From: an uncultured Porphyromonadaceae bacterium
Lineage (GTDB): Bacteria; Bacteroidota; Bacteroidia; Bacteroidales; Muribaculaceae
Direction: 5' to 3'
DNA length: 5,689 bases
NCBI GenBank assembly: GCA_938027385.1
Contig: CALJBF010000211.1
Location: forward strand, 1 to 5,689
In this document: one piece after another, positions 1 through 5,689 of the stretch
How the letters are laid out: each line of letters starts with the position of its first letter
How positions within the stretch are numbered: position 1 is the stretch's first letter
Translations under genes and position numbers: made by a program
Notes under the pieces: model-generated
What the model was told of the DNA's origin: nothing
The model's database searches: none
Seen by the model: only the letters and a program-made list of their open reading frames with translations

Positions 1-35
1 GACTCAGGTGCCTCCCGACCTTAAAACCCAAGACT

Positions 36-617
36 ATGAATGTGACTGACAGATTTCTAAGATATGTCAAGTTCGACACCCAGAGCGACGAGCAGACCAA
101 TCTCTGGCCCTCGACGCCGGGGCAGATGAAGTTCGCACAGGCGCTCGAGAAGGAGCTGCATGCCATGGGGCTCGACGAGATCTCGCTTGATGAAAACGGC
201 TACCTGATGGCCACCCTCCCCGCCAACACCGACGCACAGGTGCCCGTGGTGGGGTTCATCGCCCATCTCGACACATCGCCCGACATGTCAGGCCACAACG
301 TAAAGCCCCGCATCGTCGAGAAATATGACGGCTCTACCATCACCCTCAATGCCGACAAGGGGATTTTCCTCTCGCCCGACGAGTTCCCCGAACTGCTCGA
401 CTATGTGGGTCAGGACCTTATCGTAACCGACGGCACCACCCTGCTCGGCGCCGACGACAAGGCCGGCATCGCCGAGATCATCTCGGCCGTGGCCTATCTG
501 CAGGCACACCCCGAAATCAAGCACGGCAAGATCCGCATCGCCTTCAACCCCGACGAGGAGATCGGCCAGGGCGCCCACAAGTTCGACGTGGCACGTTTCG
601 GCGCCGACTGGGCATAG
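36..617 (+). CDS. pepT: Peptidase T, N-terminal piece (193 aa, ends at the amber codon)
   Basis: This is the first half of the interrupted pepT. ATG 36 is chosen because MNVTDRFLRYVKFDTQSDE aligns with the normal PepT N-terminus. The piece holds much of the M20 catalytic domain: AHLDTSPD at 76-83 with metal ligand H77 and D79, LGADDKAG at 137-144 with the bridging Asp D140, and PDEEIGQGA with the general-base and ligand Glu pair at 174-175. It lacks the last Asp and His ligands and the lid/dimerisation domain, so alone it should not bind the two metals properly and is unlikely to be active. The 35 bases upstream are too few to judge a promoter. There is no clear Shine-Dalgarno site, which is usual for Bacteroidetes. 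Confidence 0.8.
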   Translation: MNVTDRFLRYVKFDTQSDEQTNLWPSTPGQMKFAQALEKELHAMGLDEISLDENGYLMATLPANTDAQVPVVGFIAHLDTSPDMSGHNVKPRIVEKYDGSTITLNADKGIFLSPDEFPELLDYVGQDLIVTDGTTLLGADDKAGIAEIISAVAYLQAHPEIKHGKIRIAFNPDEEIGQGAHKFDVARFGADWA

Positions 618-620
618 ACA

Positions 621-1259
621 ATGGATGTCGGCGCCATCGGCGAGCTGGAGTTCGAAAACTTCAACGCCGCATCGGCCAAGGTCACATTCACCGGCCGCAA
701 CGTACACCCGGGCTCGGCAAAGCACAAGATGATCAACTCAATCCGCATCGCCAACCAGTTCATACTGATGTTGCCGCGCTGGGAGACCCCCGAGCATACC
801 GAGGGGTACGAGGGTTTCTATCATCTCGTGGGCATCGAGGGGTCGGTTGAGAAGACCTCCATCACCTACATCATCCGCGACCATGACCGCGACCGTTTCG
901 AACGCCGCAAGCTCGAGATGGAGCACTTGATGCGCAAGACCAACAACGAGTTCCCCGGCTGCTGCACACTTGAGCTGAAAGACCAGTATTACAACATGCG
1001 CGAGAAGATCGAGCCGGTGATGCACATCATCGAGACCGCCGAGAAAGCCATGCGCCTGGCCGGGGTGACGCCCAAGGTACAGCCCATCCGTGGCGGCACA
1101 GACGGCGCCCAGCTGTCGTTCAAGGGTCTCCCCTGCCCCAACATATTTGCCGGCGGCCTGAATTTCCATGGCCGCTACGAGTTCGTGCCCATCCCCTCTA
1201 TGGAGAAGGCCCGCGACGTCATCATCGAAATCGCAAAGCTTGTTGCCGAGGGCAAGTAA
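621..1259 (+). CDS. pepT: Peptidase T, C-terminal piece (212 aa, possible restart at ATG 621)
   Basis: This is the second half of pepT, in the same frame and only three bases (one ACA codon) after the TAG. Its first ATG is the Met of the family's T-M-D motif, so it is probably an ordinary internal codon, although re-initiation there is conceivable. It carries the metal-ligand Asp as residue 2, then GELEFENFNAA, NVHPGSAKHKM in the lid/dimerisation domain, EGYEGFYHLVGIEGSVE, YNMREKIEP, the PIRGGTDGAQLSF substrate-binding segment at 155-167, and GGLNFHGRYEF with the last His ligand (residue 183). All of these blocks look conserved. Without the N-terminal piece it lacks H77, D79, D140 and the Glu pair. 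It ends at TAA and is followed within about 25 bp by a terminator-like hairpin. Confidence 0.75.
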   Translation: MDVGAIGELEFENFNAASAKVTFTGRNVHPGSAKHKMINSIRIANQFILMLPRWETPEHTEGYEGFYHLVGIEGSVEKTSITYIIRDHDRDRFERRKLEMEHLMRKTNNEFPGCCTLELKDQYYNMREKIEPVMHIIETAEKAMRLAGVTPKVQPIRGGTDGAQLSFKGLPCPNIFAGGLNFHGRYEFVPIPSMEKARDVIIEIAKLVAEGK

Positions 1260-1281
1260 CCCGCAGCACACACCCGCAACA

Positions 1282-1316
1282 CACCGCGCCCCCGTCGGGG
1301 GGCGCGGTGAAGTTTT
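1282..1316 (+). terminator. Rho-independent terminator after pepT
   Basis: Bases 1282-1293 pair perfectly with 1298-1309, giving a 12-bp, almost entirely G/C stem closed by the four-base loop GTCG at 1294-1297. AAG and a run of four T follow (1313-1316). It begins 22 bp after the pepT stop, so it probably ends the pepT transcript. The T-run is short, so efficiency is uncertain. The opposite strand has no T-run, so it should act for the plus strand only. Confidence 0.75.
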
Positions 1317-1329
1317 AGCCACCGGCCAC

Positions 1330-1345
1330 AATAAAAGGCTTTATT
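1330..1345. other. Small A/T palindrome between the terminator and the 9-bp array
   Basis: AATAAA at 1330-1335 is complementary to TTTATT at 1340-1345 around the loop AGGC. The stem is only 6 bp and A/T-only, so it is weak. It sits in the A/T-richest part of the pepT-miaA gap. The following TTTATTTG only loosely resembles the Bacteroidetes -7 element (TAnnTTTG), and I see no matching -33 TTTG at proper spacing, so I do not call a promoter. It is listed to describe the gap, not as a proven element. Confidence 0.3.
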
Positions 1346-1354
1346 TGCCACAAA

Positions 1355-1455
1355 AGGGTCTTTAAGGTCTTTAAGGTCTTTAGAGTCCTTAGCGCCCCTA
1401 AAGGCCCTAAAGACCCTAATGACCCTAAAGACCTTAAAGACCTTAAAGACCCTAC
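1355..1455. repeat. Eleven-unit 9-bp periodic array forming a 38-bp inverted repeat, in the miaA leader
   Basis: From 1357 to 1455 the sequence runs in strict 9-base phase for eleven units. It opens with GGTCTTTAA, GGTCTTTAA, GGTCTTTAG, passes through units such as CGCCCCTAA and AGGCCCTAA, and closes with AGACCTTAA, AGACCTTAA, AGACCCTAC. Positions 2 (G), 4 (C), 7 (T) and 8 (A) are identical in all eleven. The last units are the reverse complement of the first ones, shifted in phase. As a result 1355-1382 pairs perfectly with 1426-1453 (28 bp), and the stem extends inward to 1392/1416 with two mismatches (36 of 38 paired), leaving a 23-base loop. It lies between the pepT terminator and miaA, ending 33 bp before the miaA start. 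It could be an RNA hairpin in the miaA leader, a protein-binding array or a genome-wide intergenic repeat. The structure is certain; the function is unknown. Confidence 0.9.
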
Positions 1456-1488
1456 CCGCTACCTGAGCCGCCCATTAAATTTCCGCGC

Positions 1489-2376
1489 TTGAAGAAACTG
1501 TTTGTCATAACCGGCCCCACAGCCTCGGGCAAGACGCGCCTGGCCATCGATCTGGCCCGGCACCTGCAGTGCGACATCATTTCGGCCGATTCGCGCCAGA
1601 TTTATCGCGACATCCCCATCACCACCGCCGCCCCGACTGCCGACGAGCTTGCCGCCGCACGGCACCACCTTGTGGGGTTCCTGCCGCTTGACGCCTATTA
1701 CAGCGCGGCCCGTTTTGAAGAGGATGTCATGTCACTGCTCGACCGGCTGTTCGCCCGCAACGACCATGCAATCCTTGCGGGCGGCTCGATGATGTACATC
1801 GACGCCGTGTGCCGCGGCATCGACCTGCTCCCCACAATCTCCCCCGAGATACGCACACGCTGCATGGGAATCTATCAGACCGGCGGACTCGACGATATTA
1901 CCGCGCGCCTGGCCCGGCTTGACCCCGAATACCTCGCCACCGCCGACACCCGCAACCCGCGCCGCATGGTACACGCCCTTGAGATATGTCTTGAGGCCGG
2001 CGTCCCCTACTCGTCATTGCGCACGGGGCGCGCCAAAGAGCGCCCATTCGAGATCGAGCGCTATGCCATCGTGCCCGAGCGCCAGCAGATGTTCGACCGC
2101 ATAAACCGCCGCGTCGTGGCCATGGTCGAGAACGGCATGGTCGACGAGGCACGGCGCGTTTACCCCCTGCGTCACCTCAACTCGCTCAACACCGTAGGGT
2201 TCAAGGAGATGTTCGCCCATTTCGACGGCCTCTGGGACCTCGACACCGCCATAGCCCGCATACAAAAAAACACCCGCGTCTACGCCAAGAAACAGCTCTC
2301 CTGGCTCAACCGCTCCACCGGCTACACCATCCTGCCGCCTGACGCCACGGCCGCTCACTGCATCAGCGGGGGCTGA
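1489..2376 (+). CDS. miaA: tRNA dimethylallyltransferase MiaA
   Basis: MiaA transfers a dimethylallyl group from dimethylallyl diphosphate to N6 of A37 in tRNAs that read codons starting with U, the first step towards the ms2i6A modification. The protein is 295 aa, near the usual 300. It shows the P-loop GPTASGKT (9-16), the ISADSRQIYRD block (31-41) with the catalytic Asp D34, AGGSMMYIDAVCRGID (97-112), DTRNPRRMVHALEICLEAG (153-171), NTVGFKEMF (234-242) and the C-terminal QKNTRVYAKKQLSWLNR tRNA-binding motif (259-275). GGS in place of the common GGT is the form I associate with Bacteroidetes. The start is TTG 1489, because MKKLFVITGPTASGKT fits the family exactly and no in-frame ATG lies just upstream; the preceding ATTAAATTT is A/T-rich with no Shine-Dalgarno site. 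The gene has its own leader carrying the 9-bp array, and its 3' end overlaps the convergent transporter gene by 22 bp. It appears intact. Confidence 0.97.
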   Translation: MKKLFVITGPTASGKTRLAIDLARHLQCDIISADSRQIYRDIPITTAAPTADELAAARHHLVGFLPLDAYYSAARFEEDVMSLLDRLFARNDHAILAGGSMMYIDAVCRGIDLLPTISPEIRTRCMGIYQTGGLDDITARLARLDPEYLATADTRNPRRMVHALEICLEAGVPYSSLRTGRAKERPFEIERYAIVPERQQMFDRINRRVVAMVENGMVDEARRVYPLRHLNSLNTVGFKEMFAHFDGLWDLDTAIARIQKNTRVYAKKQLSWLNRSTGYTILPPDATAAHCISGG

Positions 2377-3851
2377 GGGTCTTCTGCAGAGGCATCCGAA
2401 ACTGCCGGGGCGGTCTTGATGCCGTGACGCAGCCAGGCGCCGCTGAAGAGACGCCAAAGGAAGATGGCGCCGCGGAAACAAAGCTCGATGCACATGGCCA
2501 GCCACACGCCGGCAAGTCCCATCGAGCCGGCAAGCAGAGCCGCGATGGGGATGCGCACCAGCCATATCGAGCCGAAGTTCATAACGGCAGGCACCAGCGT
2601 GTCGCCCACACCCACCATGACGCCATACGACACTATGGCGGCCGCAAACATCGGCTCGGCCCACGCCTCGATGCGCAACGCCTCGGCGCCGAGCTGCCGG
2701 ATTTCGGCCACCGGCGAGAGCACGCCCATCAGTTCGGGCGCCAGGAAAAACAGCACGCCCCCCATCAGCGTCATTATCGTCATGCCCATCCCCACGGTTA
2801 TGTAGCCGAAACTGCGCGCCAGTTTCTTGCGGCCTGCGCCGTAGCTCTGCCCCACGAGCGTGGTGGCGGCGTCGGCGATGCCGTATCCCGGCATGTAGCA
2901 GAGGCTTTCGGCAGTCACGGCAAAGGCATTCGCGGCTATGGCGAAGTCGCCCAACGGCGCCACAATCACCGTGACCATAATCTGCGCGCCGCATATCACG
3001 GCATGCTCCAGGGTCATCGGAGCCGAGATTTTAAGGGCGTTCCTCATCACCGGCAGCTGCGGCCGGAAACCGCGCCACCGGCCGCGCGCCGACTCGTCGC
3101 CGGGCGACTTCCGGCTGCCGAAAATCGCAAGGTCGCGCTGTCGACGGCAGAGGAACCACATGATTGACCCGGCCGTTATCACCTCGGCGCACACGGTGCC
3201 GAGTGCTGCGCCGAGCACGCCAAGTCCGGCTCCCGGAACGGTAAAGGCCATCCCCCCGGCAGTTAAATGGTGCGTTGGGAAAATCAGCACGAAGTTGAAA
3301 ATCACATCAAGCACGCACATCATCACGTTCAGCGCCCCGGGCACCTTCATGTTGCCCGACGCACGCAACATCGCCGACCCAAGGTAGTTCATGGTCAGCA
3401 GCGGCAGGGCGGCCACAAAGACAAAGAAATAGAGCGATGCCGGACGGCAAACCGCCTCCGAGCCCCCGAGCCATCGCGGCAGGGGGTAGGCGATCGACAT
3501 GCCGATCAGCGCCATGCACGCGCCGAATATCAGTCCGGCCGTGATGCCCTGGCGCAAAATTCGCCGGGCGCCCGTATAGTCGGCGGCGCCCACGCGATGC
3601 GCCAGCTGCACCGAGAAACCCGCCGTGGCAGCCGAGCAGATGCCCCAGAAGAGCCACAACGATGTCGACACCAGTCCGATCGCCGCCGAATCGACCGACC
3701 CGAGCCGCCCGACCATCGCGGCATCGATATACTGCATGAGTATGCTCGACAGCTGTGCCATCATCGCCGGCCATGAAAGCTGAAGGGCCAGCGCCACGCG
3801 CCGGCCCGGCGTAAGCTCGCGGCCCTGTTGTATCGCTCTTATATCAGGCAT
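2355..3851 (-). CDS. MATE-family multidrug/metabolite efflux transporter
   Basis: This is an inner-membrane antiporter of the MATE (MatE/NorM-DinF) type, which exports cationic or toxic organic compounds in exchange for Na+ or H+. At 498 aa it is somewhat longer than the usual 440-460. Hydrophobic segments fit about twelve helices in two six-helix halves. In the first half, LSWPAMMAQLSSILMQYIDAAMVGRLG (26-51) is the typical opening helix. A polar, basic loop (235-270, with RKSPGDESARGRWRG) separates the halves. The second half has ISAPMTLEH (275-283), the signature VGQSYGAGR (333-341) and GVGDTLVPAVMN (414-425). The polar tail after about 470 is the part encoded opposite the end of miaA. I chose ATG 3851, 9 bp after the lyase stop; TTG 3857 would add two residues. 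The lyase stop codon lies in the same frame. It is the last gene of the DUF3737-lyase-MATE operon. The substrate cannot be read from the sequence. Confidence 0.93.
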   Translation of the reverse strand: MPDIRAIQQGRELTPGRRVALALQLSWPAMMAQLSSILMQYIDAAMVGRLGSVDSAAIGLVSTSLWLFWGICSAATAGFSVQLAHRVGAADYTGARRILRQGITAGLIFGACMALIGMSIAYPLPRWLGGSEAVCRPASLYFFVFVAALPLLTMNYLGSAMLRASGNMKVPGALNVMMCVLDVIFNFVLIFPTHHLTAGGMAFTVPGAGLGVLGAALGTVCAEVITAGSIMWFLCRRQRDLAIFGSRKSPGDESARGRWRGFRPQLPVMRNALKISAPMTLEHAVICGAQIMVTVIVAPLGDFAIAANAFAVTAESLCYMPGYGIADAATTLVGQSYGAGRKKLARSFGYITVGMGMTIMTLMGGVLFFLAPELMGVLSPVAEIRQLGAEALRIEAWAEPMFAAAIVSYGVMVGVGDTLVPAVMNFGSIWLVRIPIAALLAGSMGLAGVWLAMCIELCFRGAIFLWRLFSGAWLRHGIKTAPAVSDASAEDPQPPLMQ

Positions 3852-3860
3852 AGGCAACCA

Positions 3861-5033
3861 TCATTTTTTCAGGCGGTCGAGGGCATCTGCCATGCGCTCA
3901 AGCGCAGTGGAGAGCCGTTGCCGCGGGCAGGCTATATTCAGGCGTATGTAGCCTCCGGCGCCATACATTTCGCCGCAGTTCACCCACACGCGGGCCTCGG
4001 TCTTCAGGTATTCCTTGAGTTCGGCGGCGGGGATGCCGAGCGCCGTGATATCCACCCAGGGGAGGTATGTGGCCTCAAGCACGCTCACCGGGCATTGCGG
4101 CAGGCGGCGGCTGAAGAAATCGACCGTGTAGCGGTAGTTTTCCCAAAGATAGGCGCGCAGACGGTCGAGCCACCGTTCTCCTTCTGGCGAATATGCCGCC
4201 TTCAGCCCCTCCACGCCGAAAGGATTCACGTCGCACACCTCGTTGATGTTCACGGCGCGGTCCACCGCCTCCTGCACCCGGCTGTCGGGACACACGATGT
4301 TGGCAATCTGCAGTCCGGCAGTGTTGAACGCCTTCGAGGGTGAGAGGCACACAACGGCACGGTCATCGACAGTGCCGTAGGGCACATAGTCAGTGCCGGG
4401 AGCGGTAAGCTCGCAGTGTATCTCGTCGCTGACCACGATAATGTCGTGACGGCGGCAGATCTCGGCCACCCGCTCAAGTTCGGCGCGCGTCCAGAGGCGC
4501 CCCGCCGGATTGTGGGGGTTGCAGAGCAGCAGCATGCGCGCCCCGGGCGAGGATGCCGCCCGTTCGAGGGCGTCGAAGTCCATGGCGTATGTAAAACGCC
4601 CGTCGTCGAGGTTGACGCGTTTCAGCGGCGCGTCGATCTGCCGGCATCGGCTGTTGCGTATCGACGAGAAGAAACAGTTATAGACCGGCGTCTGCACGAT
4701 CACACCGTCACCCTCGCGGAGCAGCCCCTGGATTATCGCCGAGATGGCCGGCACCACCCCCGGCACGTAGATGACCCGCGCGGGGTCTATCTCATAGCCG
4801 TGGCGGCGCGAGAACCAGCCGGTGAGGGCATCGTAATAGTCGCGCCCCACAAGCGTGTAGCCGAACACCCCGTGGTCGACACGGCGCCTGAGCGCCTCGA
4901 CCACGCAGGGAGCGGTGGCGAAATCCATGTCGGCCACCCAGAGCGGTATCATCTCCGGGTCGGCGGCCGAATCCCATTTGTACGAGTCCGAACCTCGGCG
5001 GTCGGGGGCGTTGTCAAACAGCGGGTCGGTCAT
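3861..5033 (-). CDS. patB: PatB/MalY-type PLP-dependent C-S lyase (cystathionine beta-lyase-like)
   Basis: This fold-type I pyridoxal-phosphate enzyme belongs to the MalY/PatB group, which cleaves the C-S bond of cystathionine or S-substituted cysteines to a thiol (or homocysteine), pyruvate and ammonia in the cytoplasm. Its 390 aa are the normal family length. Visible landmarks are the N-terminal SDSYKWD (16-21) and IPLWVADMDF (29-38), GYT (58-60), the cofactor-stacking Tyr in TPVYN (Y118), CNPHNPAGRLW (171-181) with N175, VSDEIHCEL (201-209) with D203 for the pyridine nitrogen, SPSKAFNTAGLQ (231-242) with Schiff-base lysine K234, and GYIRLNIACPR (361-371) with the carboxylate-binding R364. 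All catalytic positions are intact. ATG 5033 is preferred because it matches the family N-terminus and sits 5 bp after the upstream stop; a longer frame up to 5225 would run over that gene. Whether it acts in methionine synthesis (MetC-like) or in thiol release/detoxification is not resolved. The symbol is by similarity. Confidence 0.93.
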   Translation of the reverse strand: MTDPLFDNAPDRRGSDSYKWDSAADPEMIPLWVADMDFATAPCVVEALRRRVDHGVFGYTLVGRDYYDALTGWFSRRHGYEIDPARVIYVPGVVPAISAIIQGLLREGDGVIVQTPVYNCFFSSIRNSRCRQIDAPLKRVNLDDGRFTYAMDFDALERAASSPGARMLLLCNPHNPAGRLWTRAELERVAEICRRHDIIVVSDEIHCELTAPGTDYVPYGTVDDRAVVCLSPSKAFNTAGLQIANIVCPDSRVQEAVDRAVNINEVCDVNPFGVEGLKAAYSPEGERWLDRLRAYLWENYRYTVDFFSRRLPQCPVSVLEATYLPWVDITALGIPAAELKEYLKTEARVWVNCGEMYGAGGYIRLNIACPRQRLSTALERMADALDRLKK

Positions 5034-5038
5034 CAGCG

Positions 5039-5689
5039 TCAGAAATCTGTTGTTATCTTGCAGTCGGCGGGTGCGAGGATGTTCTTGTCGGTGATCACCT
5101 CGCCGATGTTGAGTGCATGCAGCGAGCCGGTGCGCGGGTTCTTCACGCTCACGATGGCCGTCTTCACGGTGGCCTGAAGCGATGAGTCCTCGAACGACAG
5201 GTCGCACTCGTCGCCCATCTCGCAATCCTCCATCACCAGGTTCTCGGCATAGCAGAGCGGCTGGGTGCCGTTGATTTTGCAGCGCACAAGCCTGAGGTTA
5301 CGCGAGTGCCAGCCCAGATACTCGCCGTTGATTTCCGAATCATATACGGTGACGTTCTCGGTCTCCCAGAAGGCATCCTTAGAGTTTATCACCGCATTAC
5401 GTATCACCACATTGCGGCAATACTGGAACGAGTAGTTGCCATCCTGGCGGTAGCCGTCGATGTCAATGTCAGAGCAGTGGAAGAACACATAATCGGCATT
5501 CTTCACCTCAACGTCGCGCAGCCTGATGCCGCGGCAGCTCCAGAGGGTCTCCTGTGCGTCGGGGATGGTGACACGCTCTATGTCGAGGTTCTCCATCTCG
5601 CGGAACATCTTCGGGGCGTCGACGCGGCAGTCGCGCATCACCAGGTTGCGCGAATACCACAACGCGGCGCGGGCGCCGGCGGTGAACTC
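5039..5689 (-). CDS. DUF3737 family right-handed beta-helix protein (N-terminus beyond window edge)
   Basis: The visible 216 residues are the C-terminal part of a protein I recognise as DUF3737; full members are about 280-290 aa, so perhaps 70 are missing. The frame stays open to the last base of the window, so the apparent TTG start at 5662 is not the true one: the upstream residues continue as ...ARAALWYSRNLVMRDC. The sequence is a series of short degenerate coils, each with an aromatic/Cys/Asn step and a V-I/V-x-D/N strand (for example NLVMRDCRVD, NLDIERVTI, GIRLRDVEVKNADYVFFHC, NVVIRNAVINSKDAFWE, NVTVYDSEINGEYLGWHS, NLRLVRCKING, NLVMEDCEMG). This is the pattern of a right-handed parallel beta-helix. 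It ends with VKNPRTGSLHALNIGEVITDK, the family's C-terminal motif. No catalytic residues can be assigned and the biochemical role is unknown. Its stop is 5 bp from the lyase start, so the two are almost certainly co-transcribed. Confidence 0.88.
   Translation of the reverse strand, partial: EFTAGARAALWYSRNLVMRDCRVDAPKMFREMENLDIERVTIPDAQETLWSCRGIRLRDVEVKNADYVFFHCSDIDIDGYRQDGNYSFQYCRNVVIRNAVINSKDAFWETENVTVYDSEINGEYLGWHSRNLRLVRCKINGTQPLCYAENLVMEDCEMGDECDLSFEDSSLQATVKTAIVSVKNPRTGSLHALNIGEVITDKNILAPADCKITTDF

Larger units (their letters stand above)
36..1259 (+). pseudogene. pepT: Peptidase T (tripeptide aminopeptidase) gene interrupted by one in-frame amber codon
   Basis: Peptidase T is a cytoplasmic M20-family zinc exopeptidase that removes the N-terminal residue from tripeptides. 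Reading the frame from ATG 36 to TAA 1257-1259 gives 407 codons, close to the roughly 408 of enterobacterial PepT, with one TAG at 615-617 (codon 194). The family has Tyr there (WAYT-D-GG), so one base change from TAC or TAT explains the stop. Everything else is present: AHLD (H77, D79), LGADD (D140), the PDEE pair (E174/E175), the Asp after the stop (D197) and the late NFHG His (codon 378). The residue after D197 is Val (GTC), where the family has Gly. There is no frameshift and no decay elsewhere, so this is either a very recent nonsense mutation, a sequencing or assembly error, or a suppressed codon. Family assignment is near certain; functional status is open. Confidence 0.85.

Noticed and set aside
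615..617. Pyrrolysine or glutamine decoding of the pepT TAG
   Set aside because: Pyrrolysine decoding is not known in Bacteroidetes, and the family has Tyr at this site, not Gln. Only one internal TAG appears in the whole window, so mutation or sequence error is simpler.
738..1331. Minus-strand open frame of 197 codons opposite the pepT C-terminal half
   Set aside because: It is antisense to conserved PepT sequence, runs through the terminator hairpin and shows no recognisable domain. It is a by-product of high GC at third positions.
1168..1365. Plus-strand 65-codon open frame reaching into the pepT-miaA gap
   Set aside because: It starts inside pepT in another frame, crosses the terminator hairpin and ends in the first unit of the 9-bp array. 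It has no initiation signal or protein-like character.
1341..1375. Bacteroidetes-type promoter for miaA around the TTTG at 1344-1347
   Set aside because: No TAnnTTTG element follows at 19-21 bases, and TTTATTTG itself misses the consensus. Not strong enough to call.
1355..1455. CRISPR array or transposon end
   Set aside because: Units are 9 bp with no spacers, and there are no cas genes, transposase or target-site duplications nearby.
2014..2994. Long minus-strand open frame of 326 codons across the end of miaA and the start of the region opposite it
   Set aside because: It overlaps miaA and the MATE gene, both clearly real. Its translation is rich in Arg, Gly, His and Ala without any family motif, as expected of a shadow frame in GC-rich DNA.
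5034..5225. Extension of the C-S lyase frame upstream to 5225
   Set aside because: The added residues overlap the conserved DUF3737 C-terminus in another frame and do not resemble a lyase N-terminus. ATG 5033 starts exactly where the family sequence begins.

Overview
The window looks like chromosomal DNA of a GC-rich member of the Bacteroidales. The evidence is the style of the proteins: a MiaA with the 'GGSMMYIDAVCRGID' block and 'QKNTRVYAKKQLSW' C-terminal motif that I associate with Bacteroidetes, a DUF3737 beta-helix protein, A/T-rich leaders without clear Shine-Dalgarno sites, and a TTG start. A gut lineage such as Muribaculaceae or Alistipes is plausible, but genus and family cannot be fixed from the sequence. 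There are no RNA genes, insertion sequences, CRISPR arrays or phage genes. Most of the window is ordinary housekeeping and accessory metabolism. The two unusual things are a broken peptidase gene and a structured intergenic repeat.

Left part, plus strand. A peptidase T gene (pepT, 36-1259) is full length in frame (407 codons) but carries one internal TAG at 615-617, just before the metal-ligand Asp. It therefore reads as two abutting ORFs. It is followed by a strong 12-bp hairpin with a short T-run (1282-1316), a likely terminator.

The 229-bp gap between pepT and miaA then holds an 11-unit, 9-bp periodic array (1357-1455). Its units change gradually from one sequence to its reverse complement, so that 1355-1453 can fold into a 38-bp stem with two mismatches. 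Immediately downstream, miaA (1489-2376) starts at TTG and encodes an intact tRNA dimethylallyltransferase.

Right part, minus strand. Three genes are packed in transcription order: a DUF3737 beta-helix protein (5689-5039, its start beyond the window edge), a PatB/MalY-type PLP C-S lyase (5033-3861) and a MATE-family efflux transporter (3851-2355). Gaps of 5 and 9 bp indicate an operon. A C-S lyase next to an exporter suggests sulfur amino-acid turnover coupled to export of a product or a toxic compound, but this is inference from position only. The operon runs tail to tail into miaA, and the two coding regions overlap by 22 bp with no space for a conventional terminator between them.
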